A stretch of 9,361 nt of DNA from Thiothrix sp. (GCA_011375245.1 DRMA01000026.1:1-9361); one strand, 5' to 3'. Positions 1 to 7,965 are shown, counted from the stretch's first letter. The notes: generated by a model not told the origin, from the sequence alone. Program-made: numbers and translations.

Positions 1-1083
1 TGAAGGGGCATGTAAAAACTGATAACTCCGCCAAATGGCATGAATTACCAAATGGGCTAAGGCAAGCGTGGTAAACCCCAAGGCTATTTCAAGCAACATT
101 AGACCAATTTGCGCGATAACACTAAAAATAAACGCTGTTTTTACATCCGTTTGTACCAAGCCACAGAGATAACCATAAATCATGGATGCTAAACCAAGCA
201 CGATCAATAATCCCTGCAAGACACCCACAATGCTAATCAATGGCTCAATACGAATTAATAAATAAATTCCTGCATGTACCATCAATGCACCATAAAAAAT
301 GGCACTTGATGAAGTCGGGCCTTCCAACGCGCGGGTAATCCATGCAGAAAAGGGGAATTGTGCGGATTTAATCAATGCAGCCAGCATAAGAGACGCAGGA
401 ATAAGCACAAAATAGAGATTAGGCACGCTCTTATCCATTATCATATTTTCAGCCGTGCTTAATAAGGTTTGCCATTCCGTTGTATTAATGACAAAAAAGC
501 TAATGATGAAGGCAAAGATAAAGCCTGCATCACCGACACGGTTAGTGACAAAGGCGCGTAATGCATTGTCGGTGGCAATATTGCGTTCCCAACGATAAGA
601 AATCAATAGATAAGAACTCACTCCTGCAAATTCCCAACCAACAAACACCAAGACCAGATTACCTGCCATCACAATCACTTGCATGGCAAAAATCAATAAG
701 GCTAAGACCATAAAAAAGCGTTGAAAGCCTGCTTCGCGATGAATATAAGGTACTGAAAAATAGGTCATCAGTACGCCTAACACAGCAATTAGATTCATCA
801 TGACTAAACTGAGTGGATCAATAAAAAAGCTAAGCAAAATAACATAATCGCCTGTTGCCAACCATTGCCCTAGAACAACGCTGCCGATTGTGCCTTGTAG
901 CAAGGTAACCATATCAATGATAACCACAAGCAATAATGACAGCGATGTTGCGATTAATATTACCCGTGCGGTTTTTTCCTCACCGCTTTCGCCACGGTTT
1001 TGGAAAAAAAGGAAACTAATGGCAATCCATACACTTGCCAACAGAGGTAAAAGAGGGATAAGTGCCAGCATCAACTCAAGCAT
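1..1083 (-). CDS. dabB: DabB: NuoL/NdhF-type proton-conducting membrane subunit of the DAB inorganic-carbon transporter (3' end cut by window edge)
   Basis: I translated 361 residues from the ATG at 1083; the frame is still open at base 1, so the C-terminal part (roughly a third, if the family length of about 500-550 holds) is missing. The protein is almost entirely hydrophobic helices, as in NuoL/MrpA antiporter-like subunits. Visible family motifs are FVGWEFAGVSSYLLI with the channel Glu at 151, NRVGDAGF around 181-188, LIKSAQFPFSAWI with Lys239, EGPTSSSAIFYG at 254-265, and LVQTDVKTAFIFSVIAQIG with Lys315. A strong AGGAGG sits 6 nt before the start, inside the dabA 3' end, and the two genes overlap by 8 bp, so translational coupling is likely. 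Family knowledge: DabB anchors DabA at the membrane and is thought to pass cations to drive CO2 hydration. The DabB name, rather than respiratory NuoL, rests on adjacency to dabA and the absence of other complex I genes. Confidence 0.9.
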   Translation of the reverse strand, partial: MLELMLALIPLLPLLASVWIAISFLFFQNRGESGEEKTARVILIATSLSLLLVVIIDMVTLLQGTIGSVVLGQWLATGDYVILLSFFIDPLSLVMMNLIAVLGVLMTYFSVPYIHREAGFQRFFMVLALLIFAMQVIVMAGNLVLVFVGWEFAGVSSYLLISYRWERNIATDNALRAFVTNRVGDAGFIFAFIISFFVINTTEWQTLLSTAENMIMDKSVPNLYFVLIPASLMLAALIKSAQFPFSAWITRALEGPTSSSAIFYGALMVHAGIYLLIRIEPLISIVGVLQGLLIVLGLASMIYGYLCGLVQTDVKTAFIFSVIAQIGLMLLEIALGFTTLALAHLVIHAIWRSYQFLHAPS

Positions 1084-4000
1084 GGTTTGCCTCCTGTGAG
1101 GTGCCTTTACTCACCAATGCAGGGGACAGGTGATGATAATGATCGTAATACCACTCTACGGAGCGTTTTACAGTGGTTAATTTAGTTTGTTGACCCTGCC
1201 AAGGTACAAAGCCCTGATCAGGTTGGAAGATGGTGATTTCATTGGTATCAGGGTCTTTAGCGGAGACAAGTATCCAGCCCTTGCCGATTAATTCTTGTAA
1301 AGGCGGTTGGCGTTGATAAATTTTTGTTAGTACCTCTATCTTTGCCTCAACGAGAATCTGTAAACGCATTGCTTCATGAATATCAACCATTTGCCATGGT
1401 AATCCTGTACGCAAATCACTTGATGTACCCTCCATAACGCCAAAACGTCCCGCAATATTGTGTACCGTCTTTGTGCCACAGCCGTAATGTTCGTTATTCA
1501 CCGTGGAAAAATAATACTCAAGATTAATCCCTGCACCCACAGGACCAGCGCTGAGTAAGATCTTTTCTAGTAAATCACCTTCAGGGTCAGTTGTGCAGTC
1601 GTAAGAGATTAAAAATACTCGTCGATCAAGAAATAGGCCTTGGCTGACGGAGCGACGGCCAATAACTGCCGCTGCATTGGTCGTGTGTCCCAGTTCAGGA
1701 CGAGATTGTCCAATGGTAAATGTACGGGCTTCAACGTGTTGCTGTGCGGCTTCTAAAGAAGGATTTTTTGGTGCAGAGGCAAATTTTCGACAACGTTCTG
1801 CTGCTGAATACAAACTCGCTTGATAGACGGTTTTTTGTAACGTATTAAATTCAGTGTGTAATGCCTCAGGGATTTGATCACTATCAAACCATGTCATGCT
1901 TTCATCTGCCGTATTATGTAATGCACCTAAAAACCATGTTTCTTTTGGAATAATAATACCGTTGGCAGCTAGTCTTTCACGAATGACAGGGCGATTTGCC
2001 ATGGCAGCAAAGACACGAGCATTTGCTCCACTGTGACGACCACTACAGGCACCACAATCATAGGCAGCTTTGTGTGGGTTATTGGTGTTACTCGAACCAT
2101 GTCCAACCAAGACGACAAGAGCAGCATAGCCACGAATCAAGCCTGTTGCGCGTAAAAAGGCTTCAACCCGTTCGGCTTGTTCTTCATCATTAAAGCCGTG
2201 TTGGTTATGTTCAGGGCTGGGGGCTTCCAGTGTTTCGGTTGCGGTAAACTCAGTGATGGTATTAATCGTTAGATCATTTTTCACCCGCAAGGTATTGACT
2301 TTTTTGGCAAAGCTTAAAGGGGTAAACACTTTGGCTAATAATACGACTAAGGTGAGCGGAGCCGTTAGTGTCATTAGCGCTAAGCTACTCACCGAGCCAC
2401 GCCGCGTTTCTTGATGCAATAGGTTATGTAACCATAAACGCATAGCACGACGCTTTTGGTGCTGTTTTTGCCGATTGTGTTGGTCATCCTGTGGCACTTC
2501 GGTTACCTGATGCACAGGGGTTGCAACCACAGGACAAAGCGCAGTTACTTCCTTATCATCCAAGCCTTTCCAATTCATAATGACATTGAAAAAAGCCGCT
2601 GCGCCTAAGGTTTCAATCTGTGGATTAAGCTCTTCTAAGTGCCGACGAATACCTTCTTCACGATCATCCATACAGAAGACTAATTGTGCGTCTGGTAAGG
2701 TTTGCTCATCGCGTGTTTTCCATGAGCCACGGTTTTCATTTTGCAAAATAGCGTTAAAAAACGTATCACGGTAATGTATTTCGTAGGCTTGCAACCATAA
2801 GAAGCCGAATTTTTCCTCGTCTTCAAGAGTATCTAAGCATTTGAAAACAATGCGAAGTGTTGCATCATCAAATTTCTGTACTTCATGACTGTATAAACCA
2901 AGATGCTGACAGAGTAAAAATAAACGCCATGCACTACGGTATACCGAATAGCCCACGCCATGATCGCCTTCAGGACTTTGTTGCCATGTCAAAATCATTT
3001 GTGCGAGTTGTCGCCATTCGCGACGGTGTTCATTGAGACCCGTACTACGTGGGATTAATTGCTGAATACGGGTAATGAGGTATTCGGGTAAAACTTCATT
3101 AAAAACTTGATAACGTACTAATAACTCAGAATGATGATGGTGAAAATAAGCGCGTAGCTCAAAGACACTGGCATTGGTCAGCCATGTATTACGACAAATA
3201 CGTTGGACAAATAAATGTTCAAGAATGAGACGTACGGCAAGGTAGTCAAGCATATCGACAGGTGTATCCAGCCCTTTATAGTTTGGATGCTGGTGTCGCC
3301 ACAAGAACATGCCTGACCAACCTGGTAACTCTAAAGCGAGTCGTTCAAGGTATTGCGTCCATTTTTCGCGGGGAATATCACTACGGGTGAGTTCGGCAAT
3401 AATGGTTTCTGCGGCATCATCAGGGAGTGAATCAATATGTTCATTCCAATCAGGCAAGTCGTCGAATAAGCCGAGTAAATCGGTTTTAGCACTTGACTTC
3501 CATGCACCATAAAAACCTAATTCACGCTGTTGGGGTTGCCATGCAGCAATGCCTTGATCAAGCCAACTGGAGACATAGCGAATAATTAAAGGCGATACAT
3601 GATCAGCAGCATTTTCTCCTGTCAACTTATTAATAAAGCCGCCTAAAGTTAGCTGATCACCAATCTTCCCTAGCAAAGCATCAAGATGTTTGCGTGCTTG
3701 TTGGTAGACTAAATGATGTGATTGATCAGAGACGGGGTGTTGTCCTGTTGCCGTTTTGCCATCTTTATTGAATAGGCGAATGAACATTGATTCCGCGTGT
3801 TCGGGGGATAAGTCCTGTATCGCTTCAGAATGCATTGAATCATGCTTTAAACCTAAACTATCAAGACAACTTTCCCATAAGCGTTCAATGACATTATTTT
3901 CTTTGAGTTGCCCACGTTTTTTAGCCGCATTGCGTAATTGTTGCTGGGTTGCTTTGCTGACCCTTTCTTGGAAACGTGACAGAGCATGATTTTCTTCTAC

Positions 4001-4444
4001 TTGCCATGCAAGTTGACTGCTGGTAATACTTTTTATGGGGTGTAATAGCGCTACTTTATAAATATCACGTTGATATAATGTGCCTTGTTCTGCTTCAATA
4101 AATACCTTATCTGCTTGTAGTCTTTTATCAGTATTGAGTACGGTATCAAGGTTGGCATCATTGATACGTCCTTGTTGGTAATATTGTCTAAAAATAGCCG
4201 CAGACTGGTAGCCATAAGCCCCTGTTATTTTTTTTGATTGTTTTACCGCCTGCTCAAAATCAAGGTGTTGTAAACCATGTAAGGTATTGTGATGGACAAA
4301 ATCATTCAGTGGTGCTTGTGCAGGGAGAATATGCCCCATATGGTCAAGCATCTGTTGAAACTCAGCACGAATAGCGTCTGTTGATGATGCTGATGTTGTT
4401 GTCTTTGTTGTGGTTGTTGACGCTAAATCAGGTTCAGTAGACAT
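1076..4444 (-). CDS. dabA: DabA: DUF2309 beta-carbonic-anhydrase-like, zinc-binding subunit of the DAB CO2/bicarbonate uptake complex
   Basis: The product is 1122 residues from the start chosen here. It carries the DUF2309 hallmarks: an N-terminal motif DFVHHNTLHGLQHLDFEQAV at about 48-67 and the carbonic-anhydrase-like signature FCMDDREEGIRRHLEEL with Cys591 and Asp593 (C-x-D-x-R). There is a second ligand pair, His782 in VGHGSS and Cys797 in YDCGACSG. The 15-residue His-to-Cys spacing equals that reported for the Halothiobacillus neapolitanus zinc ligands H524 and C539 (with C351 and D353), so the site looks intact. A hydrophobic stretch at about 684-708 could contact the membrane or DabB; there is no signal peptide, so a cytoplasmic-face location is expected. 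The start at 4444 is preferred because AAGGAA lies 6 nt upstream and no overlap with the preceding gene is needed. An in-frame ATG at 4513 would add 23 residues and overlap that gene by 59 bp. The protein belongs to the long form of the family. Residues 10-22 are Thr/Ser-rich. Expected role: hydration of CO2 to bicarbonate, driven by ion flow through its partner. Confidence 0.93.
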   Translation of the reverse strand: MSTEPDLASTTTTKTTTSASSTDAIRAEFQQMLDHMGHILPAQAPLNDFVHHNTLHGLQHLDFEQAVKQSKKITGAYGYQSAAIFRQYYQQGRINDANLDTVLNTDKRLQADKVFIEAEQGTLYQRDIYKVALLHPIKSITSSQLAWQVEENHALSRFQERVSKATQQQLRNAAKKRGQLKENNVIERLWESCLDSLGLKHDSMHSEAIQDLSPEHAESMFIRLFNKDGKTATGQHPVSDQSHHLVYQQARKHLDALLGKIGDQLTLGGFINKLTGENAADHVSPLIIRYVSSWLDQGIAAWQPQQRELGFYGAWKSSAKTDLLGLFDDLPDWNEHIDSLPDDAAETIIAELTRSDIPREKWTQYLERLALELPGWSGMFLWRHQHPNYKGLDTPVDMLDYLAVRLILEHLFVQRICRNTWLTNASVFELRAYFHHHHSELLVRYQVFNEVLPEYLITRIQQLIPRSTGLNEHRREWRQLAQMILTWQQSPEGDHGVGYSVYRSAWRLFLLCQHLGLYSHEVQKFDDATLRIVFKCLDTLEDEEKFGFLWLQAYEIHYRDTFFNAILQNENRGSWKTRDEQTLPDAQLVFCMDDREEGIRRHLEELNPQIETLGAAAFFNVIMNWKGLDDKEVTALCPVVATPVHQVTEVPQDDQHNRQKQHQKRRAMRLWLHNLLHQETRRGSVSSLALMTLTAPLTLVVLLAKVFTPLSFAKKVNTLRVKNDLTINTITEFTATETLEAPSPEHNQHGFNDEEQAERVEAFLRATGLIRGYAALVVLVGHGSSNTNNPHKAAYDCGACSGRHSGANARVFAAMANRPVIRERLAANGIIIPKETWFLGALHNTADESMTWFDSDQIPEALHTEFNTLQKTVYQASLYSAAERCRKFASAPKNPSLEAAQQHVEARTFTIGQSRPELGHTTNAAAVIGRRSVSQGLFLDRRVFLISYDCTTDPEGDLLEKILLSAGPVGAGINLEYYFSTVNNEHYGCGTKTVHNIAGRFGVMEGTSSDLRTGLPWQMVDIHEAMRLQILVEAKIEVLTKIYQRQPPLQELIGKGWILVSAKDPDTNEITIFQPDQGFVPWQGQQTKLTTVKRSVEWYYDHYHHLSPALVSKGTSQEANHA
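1090..1095 (-). promoter_or_regulatory. Ribosome binding site of dabB inside dabA
   Basis: A perfect AGGAGG on the minus strand lies 6 nt upstream of the dabB ATG at 1083. It is encoded by the Gln-Glu codons near the dabA C-terminus, and it fixes the dabB start and implies coupled translation of the pair. Confidence 0.85.
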
Positions 4445-4450
4445 GATGCT

Positions 4451-4456
4451 TTCCTT
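4451..4456 (-). promoter_or_regulatory. Ribosome binding site of dabA, overlapping the stop of the upstream gene
   Basis: AAGGAA on the minus strand starts within the TAA stop codon (4457-4455) of the NuoM-like gene and ends 6 nt before the ATG at 4444. It decides the dabA start and suggests coupled translation with the upstream gene. Confidence 0.75.
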
Positions 4457-5963
4457 AGAGAGTGATGAGGTTAACACGCTGCTGAGAGTGCGCATATAGA
4501 CTGATGTGTTCACTAAATTCCTTCACATTGGCTGCCATGAGTTCAATGAGGGGAACTGGGTAAAAGCCAAAATAAAGAATGGCGGCTAATAACACTGATG
4601 CTGCAAGCATTTCTAAGGGGCTTAGATCTTCAACGTGCTGCATGGAAGCTTTCATTGGTCCTGTAAACAAGTGTTTTGCTGTACGAAGACTATAGACAGC
4701 GGTGACCAATATACCGATGCCGAGGAGTAACATCCACCATTGCCATGTTGGGAAACTACCCACAAGAATATGGAGTTCTGCAACAAAGCCAATTGTGCCA
4801 GGGAAGCCGACACTGGCAACTAATATCATAGTAATAAAAAAGGCAAACTTAGGCGTAAGATGAATTAGCGAGCCATAATCATTAATATTACGTGTATGGG
4901 TGCGTTCATACAACAAGCCTATGAGCATAAATAATGCACCTGCAGATAAGCCATGTGCCACCATTTGCAAGCTTGCACCAAGGATACTCATTTCCGTTAA
5001 TGAAGAGATCCCCAGTAAGACAACACCCATATGACTTACCGAAGAATAAGCGATCATACGTTTTAAATCACTTTGCTGCCATGCAAGTAATGCACCATAA
5101 ACAATGCTAATCACAGCCAATACAAATAGTAAAGTTTGCAATGCAATGGCTGCTTTAGGTAACATTTCTACCGCGCGAACAATGCCATACGCCCCCATTT
5201 TTAACAAAATACCTGATAATAAAATACTAACGGGGCTGGGGGCTTCTACATGTGCTAATGATAGCCAACCATGTAGCGGGAAAATGGGCATCTTAACCCC
5301 AAAGCCAATTAATAAACCAAGGAAAATGAGTATTTGCTGACTTTCATCTAACTCCTTCATGCCTTCTTTAATGACGATAAAATCAAAGGAATGCATGCCC
5401 ACAAGATCAAAAGCGACCAGTAGGCTAATCAACATAAAGATAGAACCACCCATGGTATAAAGCACAAAATTGAGCGAAGCTTTTTGGCGTTTTTTCCCTC
5501 CCCAGCCATCAATAAGGAAAAACAAAGGAATTAAGGTAGCCTCCCAGAAAACGTAAAACAATGACCAATCCTGCGTAATAAAAACACCGATCATTGCTGT
5601 TTCTAGGACAAGAAGTAGTTGGTAATAAAGTTTGGCATGAATACGATTTGAAACAATAATCGCAATCCATGAGAGTAGGGTGGCCAATAACACCATCGGT
5701 AATGAAAAACCATCTAATGCAAAATGAAAGGCATTATCTAAGTTTTCACTCCACGGGTAGTTTTCTTGAAATTGTCGCAATGCATTAAATTCAAAGACTG
5801 CATAAAAATTACTGGCATAAAGAAGCGTAATCGTTGAACAAGCAATTGCTATTTTACGCACCCAATGAGCCAAATCTTTGGGGGTTAAGGCAATTAGCAC
5901 GATGCCAATAAGTGGTGATAGTAATAAAAAGGTAAGAGACAAGCTGTCGGTAGACAAATACAT
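4455..5963 (-). CDS. NuoM/ND4-type proton-conducting antiporter-like subunit, first gene of the dab operon
   Basis: This is a 502-residue polytopic membrane protein of normal NuoM length. Conserved channel residues are all visible: Glu141 in FWEATLIPLFFLI, Lys224 in GFGVKMPIFPLHGWL, Lys255 in GILLKMGAYGIVR, the segment DLKRMIAYSSVSHMG at 299-313, His337 in QMVAHGLSAGALF, and Glu396 in FVAELHILVG. These are the residues used for proton translocation in complex I NuoM, so the channel is probably functional. The ATG at 5963 follows an in-frame TGA, so the N-terminus cannot extend far; no clear Shine-Dalgarno precedes it. It stops 10 bp before dabA and shares its direction, and no other nuo gene is seen. 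I therefore infer that it works with DabA/DabB as a second ion-conducting module rather than in respiratory complex I. A misplaced complex I or Mrp/hydrogenase-type subunit cannot be excluded from this window. Confidence 0.9.
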   Translation of the reverse strand: MYLSTDSLSLTFLLLSPLIGIVLIALTPKDLAHWVRKIAIACSTITLLYASNFYAVFEFNALRQFQENYPWSENLDNAFHFALDGFSLPMVLLATLLSWIAIIVSNRIHAKLYYQLLLVLETAMIGVFITQDWSLFYVFWEATLIPLFFLIDGWGGKKRQKASLNFVLYTMGGSIFMLISLLVAFDLVGMHSFDFIVIKEGMKELDESQQILIFLGLLIGFGVKMPIFPLHGWLSLAHVEAPSPVSILLSGILLKMGAYGIVRAVEMLPKAAIALQTLLFVLAVISIVYGALLAWQQSDLKRMIAYSSVSHMGVVLLGISSLTEMSILGASLQMVAHGLSAGALFMLIGLLYERTHTRNINDYGSLIHLTPKFAFFITMILVASVGFPGTIGFVAELHILVGSFPTWQWWMLLLGIGILVTAVYSLRTAKHLFTGPMKASMQHVEDLSPLEMLAASVLLAAILYFGFYPVPLIELMAANVKEFSEHISLYAHSQQRVNLITL

Positions 5964-6237
5964 AAAATGACTCAGAATAATACATCAACAAGGGCAATGG
6001 TTACAGGTTTTGACGGGGAGGTGTGTGGTTACTCAGTAAAACTAATCTAATACGATTCGGCAAATAGCCCTGTAGTTCGGGGGGGGATTTAATAGTATTT
6101 GTAACAAAAACGCAAGCGGTGTTTAATTTTAGGGGCGTTCTTCTTGTATAGCAACCTTGCTTAATAAATAACCACAAATTGCGGTATGACAACGATCAAT
6201 GTTAATGTCTTTCAAATTATTTAAACTGCTGAATAAA
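5964..6237. other. Divergent intergenic region between the dab operon and the yadGH-arsJ genes
   Basis: These 274 bases separate two divergently transcribed units, so they should contain both promoters. I see no RNA gene and no convincing protein gene. A minus-strand open frame of 63 codons at 6001-6192 has no family resemblance. The most distinctive element is a run of eight G at 6079-6086. A TATTAT hexamer on the minus strand at 5977-5982 resembles a -10 box but would leave a leader of only a few nucleotides and has no good -35. On the plus strand no clear sigma-70 pair stands out; AT-rich stretches lie around 6161-6175 and 6200-6225. Any operator for a LysR-type (CbbR/CcmR-like) carbon regulator would be expected here but cannot be identified by eye. 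Confidence 0.5.
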
Positions 6238-7164
6238 ATGAACACTATTATATCAATTAAAAATATAACTAAAACCTATGCATCAGGGCATGAGGCGTTA
6301 AAAGAAATTAATTTAGAGATTAAAGAAGGGGAAATTCTGGCATTGCTAGGGCCCAATGGGGCGGGTAAAACGACCTTGATTTCTATTATTTGTGGATTAG
6401 TTTCACCGACGGGAGGCACGGTTAAAGTTAATGGGTTTGATATTATTACCGATTACCGTAAAACCCGTGCGTTGATTGGCTTAGTGCCTCAAGAACTGAC
6501 CCTTCCTGCGTTTGAAACCGTTATTAATACGTTGAATTTTAGTCGGGGTCTATTTGGTAAAAAACCTGATAAAGCGTTTGTGGAAAAAATGTTAACTGAC
6601 TTAACGCTATTGGATAAAAAAGATACTGAGATTAGAATGCTTTCGGGCGGGATGAAACGTAGAGTGTTGATTGCTAAGGCACTTATTCATGAGCCACGCA
6701 TCTTATTTCTTGATGAACCGACTGCTGGGGTGGATGTTGAGTTGCGTAAGGATATGTGGAATATTGTACGTCGCTTACGTGAATCGGGTGTGACTATTAT
6801 TTTGACGACGCATTATATTGAAGAGGCTGAGGAAATTGCAGATCGTGTGGGGGTGATTAGTGATGGAGTGTTATTGTTAGTTGATGAAAAACAGGCATTA
6901 ATGCAAAAACTGGGGAAAAAATGCTTGATTATTGAGTTGCGAGAAAAAATTTCAGCCATACCTGCATCATTGTTATCCTATCATTTAGTGTTGTCTGAAA
7001 ATGGTTCTAAAGTCACTTATACCTATGATACCCAACGTGAACGAACAGGTATCACGCTATTAATAAAAGCGATGAATAAAGCAGGGTTGGAGATAAAAGA
7101 TCTACAAACCGCGCAGAGTTCTTTGGAGGATATTTTCGTTAATTTAGTGAGTGAGAAAAAATGA
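6238..7164 (+). CDS. yadG: YadG-like ABC-2 transporter ATP-binding protein
   Basis: From the ATG at 6238 the product is 308 residues, the same length as Escherichia coli YadG, which it resembles throughout. All nucleotide-binding elements are present: Walker A GPNGAGKTT at 38-46, Q-loop Gln85 in GLVPQE, signature LSGGMKRR at 135-142, Walker B ILFLDEP at 155-161, D-loop AGVD at 163-166, and switch His192 in LTTHYIEEAEE. The C-terminal 90 residues form the YadG/DrrA-type tail ending in EDIFVNLVSEKK. An ATG at 6199 would add 13 residues, but these fall outside the conserved start, so 6238 is preferred; neither start has a strong ribosome binding site. It energises the permease encoded by the next gene, which it overlaps by 4 bp (ATGA). 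The substrate of YadGH transporters is not established. Confidence 0.92.
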   Translation: MNTIISIKNITKTYASGHEALKEINLEIKEGEILALLGPNGAGKTTLISIICGLVSPTGGTVKVNGFDIITDYRKTRALIGLVPQELTLPAFETVINTLNFSRGLFGKKPDKAFVEKMLTDLTLLDKKDTEIRMLSGGMKRRVLIAKALIHEPRILFLDEPTAGVDVELRKDMWNIVRRLRESGVTIILTTHYIEEAEEIADRVGVISDGVLLLVDEKQALMQKLGKKCLIIELREKISAIPASLLSYHLVLSENGSKVTYTYDTQRERTGITLLIKAMNKAGLEIKDLQTAQSSLEDIFVNLVSEKK

Positions 7165-7922
7165 ATTTTCAAGCAGTCAAAGTTATTTATAAATATGAAA
7201 TGTTGCGTGCTTGGAAGACGCTTTTTCAAAGCATCGCCTCTCCTGTGATCTCAACTTCACTGTATTTTGTTGTGTTTGGCTCAGCGATTGGCTCACGGAT
7301 TGAAACGGTTGACGGCATTCCCTATGGCTTGTTTATTGTTCCTGGGCTGACCATGTTGTCATTACTCACGCAAAGTCTTAATAATGCCGCTTTTGGCATC
7401 TTCTTCCCTCGATTTACAGGAGCTATTTATGAGGTCATGTCCGCACCTATTTCTCATTTTGAGATTTTATTAGGCTATGTAGGTTCAGCAGCAAGTAAAT
7501 CGTTTATCCTTGGGCTTATTATTCTTACCACCGCCAACTTATTTGTTGATCTGCATATTCAACACCCTTTTTGGATGTTAGCCTTCCTAATACTGACATG
7601 TGTTTCCTTTAGTTTATTTGGCTTTATTATTGGTTTATGGGCTTCTAATTTTGATAAATTACAATTGATTCCTTTATTAGTCATTACTCCTCTCGTTTTT
7701 CTTGGTGGAAGTTTTTACTCCATTAATATGCTGCCGCCTTTTTGGCAAACGGTGACATTATTTAACCCTGTGGTTTATCTTATTAGCGGTTTCCGCTGGA
7801 GCTTTTTTGGTGTTTCTGATGTCAGTGTCGGCTTAAGTTTAGCAATGATTTTGCTCTTTTTGTCGCTCTGTATTGCAATGGTTTCATGGATGTTTAAGAC
7901 GGGGTATCGTTTGAAGGATTAG
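7161..7922 (+). CDS. yadH: YadH-like ABC-2 family permease
   Basis: This 253-residue integral membrane protein is the partner of the preceding ATPase. It has about six hydrophobic segments, the early motif SLYFVVFGSAIGSRI at 33-47, and a C-terminal half carrying FLGGSFYSINMLPPFWQ at 180-196 and NPVVYLISGFRWSFFGVSD at 202-220. The latter two are typical of ABC-2 permeases and closely match the layout of Escherichia coli YadH (about 256 residues). The start overlaps the stop of the ATPase gene by 4 bp, so translation is probably coupled. ABC-2 systems of this type usually export lipids, polysaccharides or drugs; the sequence gives no specific substrate. Its closeness to arsJ downstream might hint at a detoxification role, but that is only inference. 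Confidence 0.92.
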   Translation: MNFQAVKVIYKYEMLRAWKTLFQSIASPVISTSLYFVVFGSAIGSRIETVDGIPYGLFIVPGLTMLSLLTQSLNNAAFGIFFPRFTGAIYEVMSAPISHFEILLGYVGSAASKSFILGLIILTTANLFVDLHIQHPFWMLAFLILTCVSFSLFGFIIGLWASNFDKLQLIPLLVITPLVFLGGSFYSINMLPPFWQTVTLFNPVVYLISGFRWSFFGVSDVSVGLSLAMILLFLSLCIAMVSWMFKTGYRLKD

Positions 7923-7932
7923 GTTTTGTATA

Positions 7933-7957
7933 AAATAGCTATTTCATAGCGCTATTT
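7933..7957. repeat. Short inverted repeat in the yadH-arsJ gap (possible operator)
   Basis: AAATAGC (7933-7939) and GCTATTT (7951-7957) form perfect 7-bp arms around an 11-nt loop, just upstream of the arsJ ribosome binding site. A TATAAAAT stretch at 7929-7936, overlapping the left arm, resembles a -10 box, although I find no well-spaced -35. The arrangement fits a regulator binding site over an internal promoter, but it lacks the GC-rich stem and T-tract of a terminator and could be chance in AT-rich DNA. Confidence 0.35.
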
Positions 7958-7959
7958 AC

Positions 7960-7965
7960 AAGGAA
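7960..7965 (+). promoter_or_regulatory. Ribosome binding site of arsJ
   Basis: AAGGAA lies a few nucleotides upstream of the ATG at 7971 and supports that start. Confidence 0.7.

Noticed and set aside
890..1099. Short plus-strand open frames antisense to the dab genes (for example 890-1099, 1996-2193, 3756-3989, 5104-5340)
   Set aside because: They lie opposite strongly conserved coding sequence and their translations show no family resemblance, so they are antisense shadows.
4445..4513. Upstream in-frame ATG at 4513 as the dabA start
   Set aside because: It would overlap the NuoM-like gene by 59 bp and has no better ribosome binding site; the ATG at 4444 has AAGGAA at good spacing.
4455..5963. 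Part of a respiratory complex I (nuo) operon
   Set aside because: No NuoN, NuoK, NuoJ or hydrophilic-arm genes are adjacent, and the NuoM-like gene is coupled to dabA instead; respiratory membership is therefore less likely, though not excluded.
6001..6192. Minus-strand open frame of 63 codons in the divergent intergenic region
   Set aside because: No ribosome binding site of note, no recognisable domain, and composition like random translation; it also runs across the G8 tract, so it is most likely spurious.
6199..6237. ATG codons at 6199 and 6205 as the yadG start
   Set aside because: They add residues not found in YadG-family proteins and lack a ribosome binding site; starting at 6238 gives exactly the family length.
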